This document shows, piece by piece, positions 16,447 to 23,368 of a stretch of DNA of 31,943 nucleotides. Every line of letters begins with the position of its first letter. The stretch's first letter is position 1. Source of the stretch: Euryarchaeota archaeon UBA126 (GTDB taxonomy: Archaea; Thermoplasmatota; Poseidoniia; Poseidoniales; Thalassarchaeaceae). Below the pieces are notes generated by a model. The model made no database searches and had not been told where the DNA came from. It saw only the letters and a list, made by a program, of their open reading frames with translations. The stretch lies in contig DAMG01000070.1 in the NCBI GenBank assembly GCA_002497025.1, positions 1,705 to 33,647 of the forward strand, read 5' to 3'. A program made the translations under genes and the position numbers.

Positions 16447-18513
16447 ATGCGTCCTATCGGAAGTGTAGCAATCATCGGTGCTGGAAACATGGGCTCCGGA
16501 ATCGCCCAAAAATCTGCACAGGAGCAATTCGATGTACAGATGGTAGACAGAGAGGAACAATGGGTTGAACGAGGTCAATCGATTATTGCTAGTTTTCTTG
16601 ATGAAGCAATTGAAAGGCGTATCTTCCGTGAGGCTGAGGCTGAGGAAATCAAAGCTAGAATAACAGGGGTTGTTGGAACCGAAAACGTCGCCAAAGATAC
16701 CGACCTAATTATTGAGGCTGTTTTCGAAGACTTTGATATCAAAAACGTAGTGTTCACGACCCTTGACGAAGTTTGCGATGAACATACAATTCTCGCATCG
16801 AATACCTCCTCGTTGAGCGTCAATGCTCTTGCCGAAGCGACCGGAAGACCAGACCGCTTCGTTGGTTTACATTTCTTTTATCATCCAGCCAAAAATAGGC
16901 TAATCGAAATAATCCCTGCTGAAACTACTTCGAAGCAGTCTCTAGATGCCGTAGAACAATATTGCAAAACAATGGGTAAGGTTGTAATCATCTGCAAGGA
17001 CCGACCTGGATTCGTTGTAAACCGCTTCTTTGTTCCATGGCTTAACGAGGCTTGTTTGTTACTTCAGGAAGGAGTGGCTAGCGCAGCTGCAATAGATGCG
17101 GTTGCAGAAAAGGCATTTCGAATAGGAATGGGGCCATTTGCACTAATGAATTTAACAGGACCTCCTATTGCCTTACATTCTACTGATTACTTGGCTGAAC
17201 AATTGCATTGTCCCCGCTACACGGGTGCGGCTAATCTTAGGAAAATGGTCTCAGATGGTGAAATGTGGGAGATTGGCGAAGATACCGACTGCGATGATGA
17301 AGCGGCTTCGATCATTCGCCAGCGTCTTATGGGTCAGGTATTTGCTGTCTCATCTCAGATTGTCGCAGAAGAAATCTGTTCGATGGAAGATGTTGATCGC
17401 GGAGCAAAAGTTGGACTTCGTTGGGCTCGTGGGCCTTTTGAAATAGCAAATCGACTCGGGATTTCGGAGGCGGTTTCAATGGCTAAGTCATACGCAGATT
17501 TGGCGGAATTCAATTTACCCAATTGGTTTGCCGAGTTGACTGAACCTCTGGAATTTAATTACGTCGACACTCATGTTGAGGGCGAAGTTGCTACCATTAG
17601 AATCAATAGACCCGAAGCAATGAATGCCCTCAATGAAATTGTCGTCAAGCAATTAGGAAAAGCCCTAGATTCCCTCAACTCTCGTGAAGATATCAGAACA
17701 ATAGTGATTGATGGGGCAGGTAAGGCTTTCGTGGCCGGGGCGGATGTCAAATTCTTCGTCGATAAGATTCAGGCGGATGCAATTCCCGATATCTATGAGT
17801 TCACAGCAAACGGTCACGAGGTTCTGAACAAATTAGAAAATTCAAACAAGACTACAATCGCTCTAACAACTGGATTAGCCCTTGGAGGAGGATTGGAATT
17901 AGCCCTAGCCTGCGACTATAGAGTCGGAACGAGGCGAACACAATTTAGATTCCCGGAAACCAGTATCGGTATTTATCCTGGGCTGGGAGGTACCCAGCGT
18001 ACGCCGCGAATATGTGGTATCGAGGCGGCTAGATTTGCCATTCTTGCTGGAAATTTCCTAGATGCCAACAGTGCGGCAGCACTTGGACTTCTCACTCATT
18101 TAGTTGATCCGAGCGAAGTCGACCAAACCGTTAGTGCCATTTCTGATTCGGGTAAGCCAAGCAACAAGTATCCCGCAAGACCGGCTGATGAATCCCACCC
18201 AGCTGCTGCATTCGCGCTTGAATTCTACAATGATGCGAACATCGATGTACTAGTGGCTGGCAATTGTCCAGAAGGTTTCGAGGCTGAGGATAAGATGGTC
18301 TCACGCCAACTGAAATCACTAAGTAGAACTGCACCAATTGCTCTCTCAATGGCCAGTGATTTACTAAATGACGCTGTACTTACTGGAGATAATCTCGAAC
18401 AAGGACTAGCCTTGGAACTTGAGCGACTTGGCGATATTTTTGCTAGCACTGACGCCTTTGAGGGGCTAAGCGCTTTGATCCAGGGGCGAAGGCCCAATTA
18501 CACAAATAACTAA
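16447..18513 (+). CDS. 3-hydroxyacyl-CoA dehydrogenase / enoyl-CoA hydratase fusion
   Basis: A 688-residue bifunctional enzyme carrying out hydration of enoyl-CoA and NAD-dependent oxidation of the 3-hydroxyacyl-CoA. The N-terminal dehydrogenase has the Rossmann motif VAIIGAGNMGSGIAQ, an Asp at the end of strand 2 (MVDRE) favouring NAD, SNTSSLS, and a His...Glu pair 12 residues apart in GLHFFYHPAKNRLIEI. PGFVVNR supplies the conserved Asn. The crotonase domain starts near residue 375: oxyanion segments GAGKAFVAGADVKF and LALGGGLELALACDYR, with Glu484 and Glu504 spaced by 20 as in true hydratases. The dehydrogenase-first order is the archaeal type, as in the Metallosphaera crotonyl-CoA hydratase/3-hydroxybutyryl-CoA dehydrogenase, and the reverse of bacterial FadB. 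Beta-oxidation is the likely role. The usual FFNP is replaced by FFYHP. Confidence 0.92.
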   Translation: MRPIGSVAIIGAGNMGSGIAQKSAQEQFDVQMVDREEQWVERGQSIIASFLDEAIERRIFREAEAEEIKARITGVVGTENVAKDTDLIIEAVFEDFDIKNVVFTTLDEVCDEHTILASNTSSLSVNALAEATGRPDRFVGLHFFYHPAKNRLIEIIPAETTSKQSLDAVEQYCKTMGKVVIICKDRPGFVVNRFFVPWLNEACLLLQEGVASAAAIDAVAEKAFRIGMGPFALMNLTGPPIALHSTDYLAEQLHCPRYTGAANLRKMVSDGEMWEIGEDTDCDDEAASIIRQRLMGQVFAVSSQIVAEEICSMEDVDRGAKVGLRWARGPFEIANRLGISEAVSMAKSYADLAEFNLPNWFAELTEPLEFNYVDTHVEGEVATIRINRPEAMNALNEIVVKQLGKALDSLNSREDIRTIVIDGAGKAFVAGADVKFFVDKIQADAIPDIYEFTANGHEVLNKLENSNKTTIALTTGLALGGGLELALACDYRVGTRRTQFRFPETSIGIYPGLGGTQRTPRICGIEAARFAILAGNFLDANSAAALGLLTHLVDPSEVDQTVSAISDSGKPSNKYPARPADESHPAAAFALEFYNDANIDVLVAGNCPEGFEAEDKMVSRQLKSLSRTAPIALSMASDLLNDAVLTGDNLEQGLALELERLGDIFASTDAFEGLSALIQGRRPNYTNN

Positions 18514-18601
18514 TTTTTCTCTAAAGAAGCATAGCGTGACCAAGAAGGAGCCTTTACGGCCGCCATGCCATGAATCAGGTGCTCTCTAACTTGATTCCAA
18601 C

Positions 18602-18733
18602 TCAAGAGATCACCTCATCATTCCAGTTTTCCATTATCTCATCTACCCAGTCCTCTAGCCATTTATCCATTTCTCCATCTCCGGTGTAATATTGCATCTC
18701 GGTGCAGTTTTCACACCTAACGAAAAGGCGCAC
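18602..18733 (-). CDS. Tiny CxxC protein divergent from the HxlR regulator
   Basis: A 43-residue open frame starting with GTG at 18731-18733 and preceded in frame by a TAG two codons upstream. It begins MRLFVRCENCTEMQ, so it carries one CxxC pair (Cys7, Cys10). It then becomes a strongly acidic, Trp-rich amphipathic helix (KWLEDWVDEIMENWND). Its length is below normal gene-calling cut-offs. The uninterrupted frame, CxxC start, patterned helix and a good minus-strand TATA box about 45 bases upstream all favour a real gene. Two cysteines could bind metal as a dimer or serve as a redox switch. Its regulation is presumably shared with the HxlR gene across the palindromic promoter. Confidence 0.55.
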   Translation of the reverse strand: MRLFVRCENCTEMQYYTGDGEMDKWLEDWVDEIMENWNDEVIS

Positions 18734-18760
18734 CTATATCAATCGCATAGAGTACGTGGA

Positions 18761-18774
18761 TGCACTTAGGTGCA
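18761..18774. promoter_or_regulatory. Operator-like palindrome between the CxxC protein and HxlR genes
   Basis: TGCAC-TTAG-GTGCA is a perfect five-base-arm inverted repeat next to the shared TATA element. A matching half-site, GCACCTA, occurs at 18730-18736 in inverted orientation to TAGGTGC at 18767-18773. This is a likely binding site for the adjacent HxlR protein, which would give autoregulation and control of the divergent small gene. Confidence 0.5.
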
Positions 18775-18782
18775 TTTTATAC
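18775..18782. promoter_or_regulatory. Shared bidirectional TATA element
   Basis: The plus strand reads TTTTATAC and the minus strand contains TATAAAA. In the plus direction, a start about 26 bases downstream would fall roughly 8 bases before the HxlR ATG at 18813, giving a nearly leaderless mRNA. In the minus direction it would fall near 18751, some 18 bases before the GTG of the CxxC protein. Confidence 0.45.
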
Positions 18783-18798
18783 ACTAGATACGTAGTGC

Positions 18799-18810
18799 GT
18801 AACCTGTTAC
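18799..18810. promoter_or_regulatory. Second palindrome just upstream of the HxlR start codon
   Basis: GTAAC-CT-GTTAC is a perfect inverted repeat ending two bases before the ATG at 18813. It covers the expected transcription start, where a bound repressor would block initiation. Confidence 0.4.
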
Positions 18811-18812
18811 AC

Positions 18813-19265
18813 ATGAGTCGCCAGCCGATGATTCTATCTGAGAAGGATTTCAATACAGTACAGAAGTCAATTGTTGAAGTCCAACGAAGCGGTCGAAGTA
18901 TTAGAAAGATATTCGCTAATTACTATGATGATGATGTAGATATCAACTGGGAGGTTGATGCGGCTGTTGATGCATTTGAGATGTTCTCGTCTCGCTGGAC
19001 CATAGAAATTCTAGCCGCATTATATATCGCTGGGGATCGTCGTTTCAATGAATTGAGAAATCTATTGAGGGGAATTTCATCTCGCACCCTTTCTGATAAA
19101 TTGACCACCTGTCAAGAACATGGTTTAGTAGAAAGAGTTGTAGATGAAGGGCCGCCTATTCGAGTAACTTACAGATTAACAACTCATGGTAGAACCTGTG
19201 GTCGTCTTCTTGGTCCATTAGTCGCTTACATGAAGGCACACAAAGAATTGATAGAATCAGAATAG
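18813..19265 (+). CDS. HxlR-family winged-helix transcriptional regulator
   Basis: A 150-residue DNA-binding protein. I place the start at the ATG at 18813, because the frame upstream of it runs through palindromes and the TATA box of the promoter. The HxlR domain lies at about residues 45-145: FSSRWTIEILAALYIAGDRRFNEL, then the recognition region GISSRTLSDKLTTCQEHGLVER, and the wing VDEGPPIRVTYRLTTHG. The HxlR domain is the common ~100-residue type, with about 40 extra N-terminal residues. Two cysteines (TTCQEHG and GRTCGRLLG) might sense oxidants or electrophiles, as some bacterial HxlR proteins do; this is inference. It acts as a dimer on inverted repeats, and two good palindromes lie in its own promoter. 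It is divergent from the CxxC small protein. Confidence 0.88.
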   Translation: MSRQPMILSEKDFNTVQKSIVEVQRSGRSIRKIFANYYDDDVDINWEVDAAVDAFEMFSSRWTIEILAALYIAGDRRFNELRNLLRGISSRTLSDKLTTCQEHGLVERVVDEGPPIRVTYRLTTHGRTCGRLLGPLVAYMKAHKELIESE

Positions 19266-19363
19266 TTGCTTTTCCGGCGTATTTCTTTTACCGTTGGAAA
19301 TACGATGCAGGTTTGATTCATACAACCGCATCCTTCAAAGGGTGAACGACATGAATTTTACTT

Positions 19364-20017
19364 ATGGCGTTGATAGAACAGTGGCGCAGTAAGCGTTCTA
19401 TCGTCGTTGACGGGCTAGTTGCACTGGCAGGAGGTGCTTTCGGCCTCGGAGCACTAATTCCAGGCATGGTTCCTCCTGCAACCCAAGGCACTCTTTCAGC
19501 GCCACGAGAGAATTGGGAAAATCCAGTTCGATCTCGAATCATGTCAACTCTTAATCGCTCTCCAGGGATTCATTTTCGTGAATTACAAAGGCGACTAGAT
19601 GCGGCTAATGGAACTTTACGGCATCATCTGGATGTTCTTATTGCAGAAAAATCTGTTACCACGATGTCAGTCAATGGACGAACCTGTTACTATGCTGGTG
19701 CGCCTGCTCAAGTTGAGATTCTAATCGGCACTGGGGTAACTGATGATGAACGTGCAGCTTCCATGCTTCCAGTTGGACTATCCGAATTACAACAGGCGGT
19801 TGTAGCACGTCTAACTCGCTCTGATGTACCTGGCTCTCAAGCTGCATTAGCCAGAGATCTTGGTAGGTCTCGCTCCGCGGTTCATTCGGCTGTTGGAGTA
19901 TTGAGAACTAGAGGGATTGTCAGTGATAGAGAATTGCGCTTGGCGGACCATTTGAGTAGCCTGAGGACTTCAAGACTAGAGTATAACTGGTTAGATCTTC
20001 GAGCCGAAATGGCATAG
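19364..20017 (+). CDS. Membrane-anchored protein with two winged-helix domains
   Basis: A 217-residue protein with an N-terminal hydrophobic helix (about 12-33, SIVVDGLVALAGGAFGLGAL), followed by two predicted winged-helix domains. The first (about 48-112) reads RSRIMSTLNRSPGIHFRELQ...NGTLRHHLDVL, an ArsR-like pattern. The second (about 135-198) reads LQQAVVARLTRSDVPGSQAALARDLGRSRSAVHSAVGVL. The single helix would hold the DNA-binding domains at the cytosolic membrane face. Such membrane-tethered wHTH proteins are common in archaea and may signal membrane state, but the target genes are unknown. The next gene, a two-pass membrane protein with an external domain, starts 31 bases downstream and could be its sensor partner. 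Confidence 0.75.
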   Translation: MALIEQWRSKRSIVVDGLVALAGGAFGLGALIPGMVPPATQGTLSAPRENWENPVRSRIMSTLNRSPGIHFRELQRRLDAANGTLRHHLDVLIAEKSVTTMSVNGRTCYYAGAPAQVEILIGTGVTDDERAASMLPVGLSELQQAVVARLTRSDVPGSQAALARDLGRSRSAVHSAVGVLRTRGIVSDRELRLADHLSSLRTSRLEYNWLDLRAEMA

Positions 20018-20048
20018 GTATATCTGCATAAGCGGTTTACCTGTGGCT

Positions 20049-20735
20049 ATGAATACCGGTACAAAATTAATGCTAGGTCTCGGAGCAATTGGAATAGTCG
20101 TCGGTATTTTGGTAATGGTTCTGGGCGCAGGTTCCATTGGCGATGCTGATAACTGGAGACCTACTGATGACGTGTATTTGGAAAACAGTCAAGGTGAAAC
20201 AGTCGGTTTTATCCATATCGAAAAAGGTAATGGAACTGCGGTTGCAGTATTCGTAACTTCTGATGTAAGATGTGACGAATTTACGCTTGAAATACAAAGA
20301 GTGGGGCCTTTAGGGGATGATGCGTATTGGAAGGCAGATGCCTGTGTCGATTTAGATGGTAGGTCCTTGCCTAGTGGGTATGTAGATGATCCCGAAGGGT
20401 GGTTGCATCTTGGCGACATTGTAAACCTCGAAGATGGTGTCGAGTATACAATTACAACCAGTCACGACGTTGTTTTAGTAGGATGGGAAGATATTGAGGG
20501 AGTGATTGGAGACTTTTTAGGAGGACTTGCTGCAATATGTGGAGGGCCAACTTTCCTATGTTGCGGGTTACTTTTCTTGATAATTGGTGGGGTTATGGCA
20601 GTAACCTCAAGTGGAACTAAAACTCAAACACAAATCGAAATCACTCCCTCAGTTGAGGTTGATTCTGAAAATAATGAATTAGAAGACGGGTATGAAAAAG
20701 ATGAGAAAAAATGGTATGATGAAGATTCCTCGTAA
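20049..20735 (+). CDS. Two-helix membrane protein with an external domain, function unknown
   Basis: About 228 residues from the ATG at 20049; GTG at 20043 is an alternative. An N-terminal helix (MLGLGAIGIVVGILVMVLGAG) leads into a hydrophilic, beta-rich domain of about 110 residues. It has cysteines in VRCDEF and ADACVD that could pair outside the cell. A second helix (ICGGPTFLCCGLLFLIIGGVMAV) follows, with a short acidic cytosolic tail. I do not recognise the family. It is 31 bases after the membrane-anchored wHTH gene in the same direction, so an operon is plausible; a role as an extracytoplasmic sensor is a guess from that position. Confidence 0.7.
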   Translation: MNTGTKLMLGLGAIGIVVGILVMVLGAGSIGDADNWRPTDDVYLENSQGETVGFIHIEKGNGTAVAVFVTSDVRCDEFTLEIQRVGPLGDDAYWKADACVDLDGRSLPSGYVDDPEGWLHLGDIVNLEDGVEYTITTSHDVVLVGWEDIEGVIGDFLGGLAAICGGPTFLCCGLLFLIIGGVMAVTSSGTKTQTQIEITPSVEVDSENNELEDGYEKDEKKWYDEDSS

Positions 20736-20818
20736 TCATCAAACCATCTGATATTGAGTCTTCAGGGTCAGGTTTGAAACAGAATCCTATTACACATTGA
20801 ATTTCGCCAAGTGGTTGT

Positions 20819-21910
20819 ATGTTCCGCATCCGTTTGGTAGAGCAGCCCATGCCTACTGGTTCGAAAGACCCCGATGTGTTACTTGCTTGGCTGCTCGATT
20901 CGATGGGTTTGGTACGATCGAGAACTGAAGGGGCAACGATAGATGAGGAGCAAGGTGCAATTCATCGCATGGTCAGACATACTCTTCTAGAAGAGCCACT
21001 GAAGGGATGGGACAACTCCGCTATTTCCGAATTCTCTGGACTCTCCCAAACTGGAGTACACAATCAGATGCACAAATTACGGGAAGTTGGCCTAATCAGT
21101 TCCAGATTACAAGGAAGATGGCACGTCAACGTACTTCGTGGCGGTTCAATGGCCTCAGCTGTAGAATTGATTGCAGTCCAAACTCGAACCATTGCAATGA
21201 TGAGATTGGCTGAATTCAGCGAAGTAATATCCGATTCTGAGTCAAGAATGCAAGAGGCTGGCGAGGAGGAGGCGCAATCGTTCAAAATCGACATTGCCGA
21301 GCCTGGACCTACACCCGATGATTCTGACAGGATTGATTGTTTACTTGCAGATTTTGGTATTACAGGTGATCGGATCAAGAAAGGAGATGTCGTTACCCGT
21401 AGGGTCTTCGATGAGTTGGCAGAAAGTGAAAGGCCACTGACTTTGCAAACGATAGCGGACAGAGTAGGAGAGACTCGTTCTCGTTCTCAACGTGTTGTCG
21501 AGCGATTACGGCAGGCAGGAATCGTAGACCGAGTGGCAATGCGTGACCGTATTGCCATGGATGTCTACACTGGATTGGTGCGTCAGTATACTGCTAGAGG
21601 AGAAGATTGGTTGATGGGCAGAGGAGGTCTTGGCAGACTGGATGAAGATGTTTCATCTGCTCTAATTAAGGATGTTCAAAAAGAGAAGTTGAGTATAGAA
21701 AAAGTTGAGGAAATCCTTGCTACAGTATCGATTGATACTCAGCGTCTATTGCTAAACACCCTCGGTGGAAGAATGCCTTACGGATATCGAATAGCAGGAA
21801 GAAGTGGCGATGATATTGCCGAACGGGTGATGACGAATATCGATAGAACTCTTCGACGATTTCGTACTGTAGCGCAAAGATTAGACGATTCATTAGCAGT
21901 GGAAAATTAG
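20819..21910 (+). CDS. Double winged-helix DNA-binding protein, function unknown
   Basis: A 363-residue soluble protein. A first winged-helix region (about 48-108) contains WDNSAISEFSGLSQTGVHNQMHKLREVGLI. A linker follows (about 110-175), acidic at its end. A second winged-helix region (about 185-245) contains LTLQTIADRVGETRSRSQRVVERLRQAGIVDR. The C-terminal 110 residues are charged and helical (LIKDVQKEKLSIEKVEEIL; IDRTLRRFRTVAQRLDD). I cannot name a family; it is best called a predicted transcriptional regulator. ATG at 20849 is an alternative start that would remove ten residues. It is not closely spaced with the membrane gene upstream (83 bases), and its stop overlaps the convergent DUF2237 gene by four bases. 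Confidence 0.72.
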   Translation: MFRIRLVEQPMPTGSKDPDVLLAWLLDSMGLVRSRTEGATIDEEQGAIHRMVRHTLLEEPLKGWDNSAISEFSGLSQTGVHNQMHKLREVGLISSRLQGRWHVNVLRGGSMASAVELIAVQTRTIAMMRLAEFSEVISDSESRMQEAGEEEAQSFKIDIAEPGPTPDDSDRIDCLLADFGITGDRIKKGDVVTRRVFDELAESERPLTLQTIADRVGETRSRSQRVVERLRQAGIVDRVAMRDRIAMDVYTGLVRQYTARGEDWLMGRGGLGRLDEDVSSALIKDVQKEKLSIEKVEEILATVSIDTQRLLLNTLGGRMPYGYRIAGRSGDDIAERVMTNIDRTLRRFRTVAQRLDDSLAVEN

Positions 21911-22269
21911 GCGGCATGCCTTTTCAGCATCTCAAGGTCACATACTGCAAGTGCTTCTTCGTGAGTAGCGTCTAAATCGACTGGGCAGGCAACTCCTGCT
22001 TCCGCTGCATCCTGCCAAGTTCCAGCACAAACGCACCATCTATCACCGGCCTTTAATCCAGGAAAGCCAAATTGTGGAGCTGGTGTGATTAGGTCATTAC
22101 CTTGTGACTTAGCAAATTGCAGGAAGTCGTCTGTTAGAATTGCACAAACTGTGTGTGAGCCTCTATCTCGTGAATCTGTATTGCAACAGCCATCCCTAAA
22201 CCACCCAGTTAGTGGATCTGTTGAGCAATTTTGTAATTCCGTACCTTTGACATTGATTGAATCATGCAT
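21907..22269 (-). CDS. DUF2237 family protein
   Basis: A 120-residue cytosolic protein of the DUF2237 family. The family pattern is very clear: CSTDPLTGWFRDGCCNT, GSHTVCAILTDDFL, SQGNDLITPAPQFGFPGLK, GDRWCVCAGTW and ATHEEALAVCDLEMLKRHA. The start at 22269 is chosen because it gives the normal family length and forms a TAATG overlap with the stop of the tRNA-dihydrouridine synthase gene; a longer upstream frame only reads through that gene. Eight cysteines are present and could bind a metal or be redox-active, but the family has no established biochemical role. Translational coupling to a tRNA-modification enzyme hints at a linked role. Confidence 0.88.
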   Translation of the reverse strand: MHDSINVKGTELQNCSTDPLTGWFRDGCCNTDSRDRGSHTVCAILTDDFLQFAKSQGNDLITPAPQFGFPGLKAGDRWCVCAGTWQDAAEAGVACPVDLDATHEEALAVCDLEMLKRHAA

Positions 22270-23267
22270 TATGCTGCTACCCCAGTTGAAGTAAGTTCCT
22301 TCAGGTATCTGGAAACTCGCATCCCTAATTGTTGTTGGTTTTGTATCGAATGCAATTCTACTCTCATATTCGAAGCGCCAGGGAGTCCCTTGGTGAAAGA
22401 TACAGCATGACGCTTGAGGTTCTTGCAATAACCTTCCTCGTACACCTCTGAACTCAATTGAAGATATCTTTCCCAACACCAAGAACGTGCTATTGCTGGG
22501 TTATCCTCACCCCAAGGAGGCCTCTGATTTAACCATCCTAAATCTCTTTTAATCTCATGGAAAATTGTCGGGCGGCCTATTGCCCCCCTTCCAATCATCA
22601 AACCTGCCGCGCCAGTGGCTTCGATACAAGCCGCGGCTGATTTAGCGTCCACCACATCGCCATTGGCGATTACTGGTATATCGACAGCCTCGACAATATC
22701 CTTGATTTGAGACCAATCCGATTCTCCGGAATATCTCTGGCGAAGGGTTCGACCATGTACGCAAATTCGCTTGACTCCTTCTGCCTCTATTCTTTGGCAA
22801 ATTTCCAAAGCTGTATTAGGGCCGCTTCCTGTTCCTAATCGCATCTTCACAGTAATTGGGACATCTGCCGCTTCGATGCATGCTCGAACCATCTCGACTA
22901 CTTTGCCGGGATTACGTAGTAACGCTGCACCAGCATCGTTGCGACAAACTTTTGGAGCCGGACAACCGAAATTGAGGTCAATTATGTCTGCTCGATCTTG
23001 TAGCAATTTTACTGTTTGAACCATCTCGTCAATATCACCGCCAAAGATTTGCGGGATGAATGGTGATTCACGAGGGTCAGATTCGACCTTCAGCCACGAG
23101 TGTTTTGCATGGCGAGAAAGTCCCGAAGCTGCTGTAAATTCAGTGAATGTCAAGTCTGCCCCAGTCTCAAGAGCCAACAGACGGTAGGCCAAATCGGTGA
23201 CTCCCGCCATCGGAGCGAGGAATAGCGGCACTGGCTCCACCATGAAGTGTGGCGGGAGTCTATTCAT
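22269..23267 (-). CDS. tRNA-dihydrouridine synthase (Dus family)
   Basis: A flavin-dependent enzyme that reduces uridine to dihydrouridine in tRNA loops. It shows VPLFLAPMAGVTDLAYRLL at the start of the TIM barrel, IIDLNFGCPAPKVCRNDAGAALL with the catalytic Cys of GCP, VPITVKMRLG, CVHGRTLRQRYSGESDW, PVIANGDVVDA and AAGLMIGRGAIGRP for FMN phosphate binding. It is about 332 residues from the ATG at 23267. ATGs at 23270 and 23243 are also possible, and the frame reaches back to 23321, where the extra residues look like non-coding promoter. It resembles DusB/Dus1-like members; the exact uridine target cannot be read. The downstream DUF2237 gene overlaps its stop by one base. Confidence 0.92.
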   Translation of the reverse strand: MNRLPPHFMVEPVPLFLAPMAGVTDLAYRLLALETGADLTFTEFTAASGLSRHAKHSWLKVESDPRESPFIPQIFGGDIDEMVQTVKLLQDRADIIDLNFGCPAPKVCRNDAGAALLRNPGKVVEMVRACIEAADVPITVKMRLGTGSGPNTALEICQRIEAEGVKRICVHGRTLRQRYSGESDWSQIKDIVEAVDIPVIANGDVVDAKSAAACIEATGAAGLMIGRGAIGRPTIFHEIKRDLGWLNQRPPWGEDNPAIARSWCWERYLQLSSEVYEEGYCKNLKRHAVSFTKGLPGASNMRVELHSIQNQQQLGMRVSRYLKELTSTGVAA

Positions 23268-23357
23268 CATCAATCCAACGATTGAAATGGTCACGCCGAC
23301 TGAAACTTCAAGACACAACAATCTCGGCCTACGTCATAGAGCAAAAACTGCTTCAGG

Positions 23358-23365
23358 AAGGAGAG
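23358..23365 (+). promoter_or_regulatory. Strong Shine-Dalgarno sequence
   Basis: GAAGGAGA lies four bases before the ATG at 23369. It fixes that ATG as the start of the DUF3592-like gene, although the frame is open to 23249. Confidence 0.6.
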
Positions 23366-23368
23366 ATA

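Noticed and set aside
18702..18812. N-terminal extension of the HxlR frame
   Set aside because: This stretch contains the palindromes, the TATA element and the divergent small gene, so it is promoter, not coding.
18514..18812. Possible tRNA or larger RNA in the gap after the beta-oxidation gene
   Set aside because: No tRNA arms are present; the stretch is explained by the small CxxC gene and the shared promoter.
22270..22482. N-terminal extension of the DUF2237 frame
   Set aside because: The extra 71 residues overlap the Dus coding sequence; the family-length start at 22269 with TAATG coupling is better.
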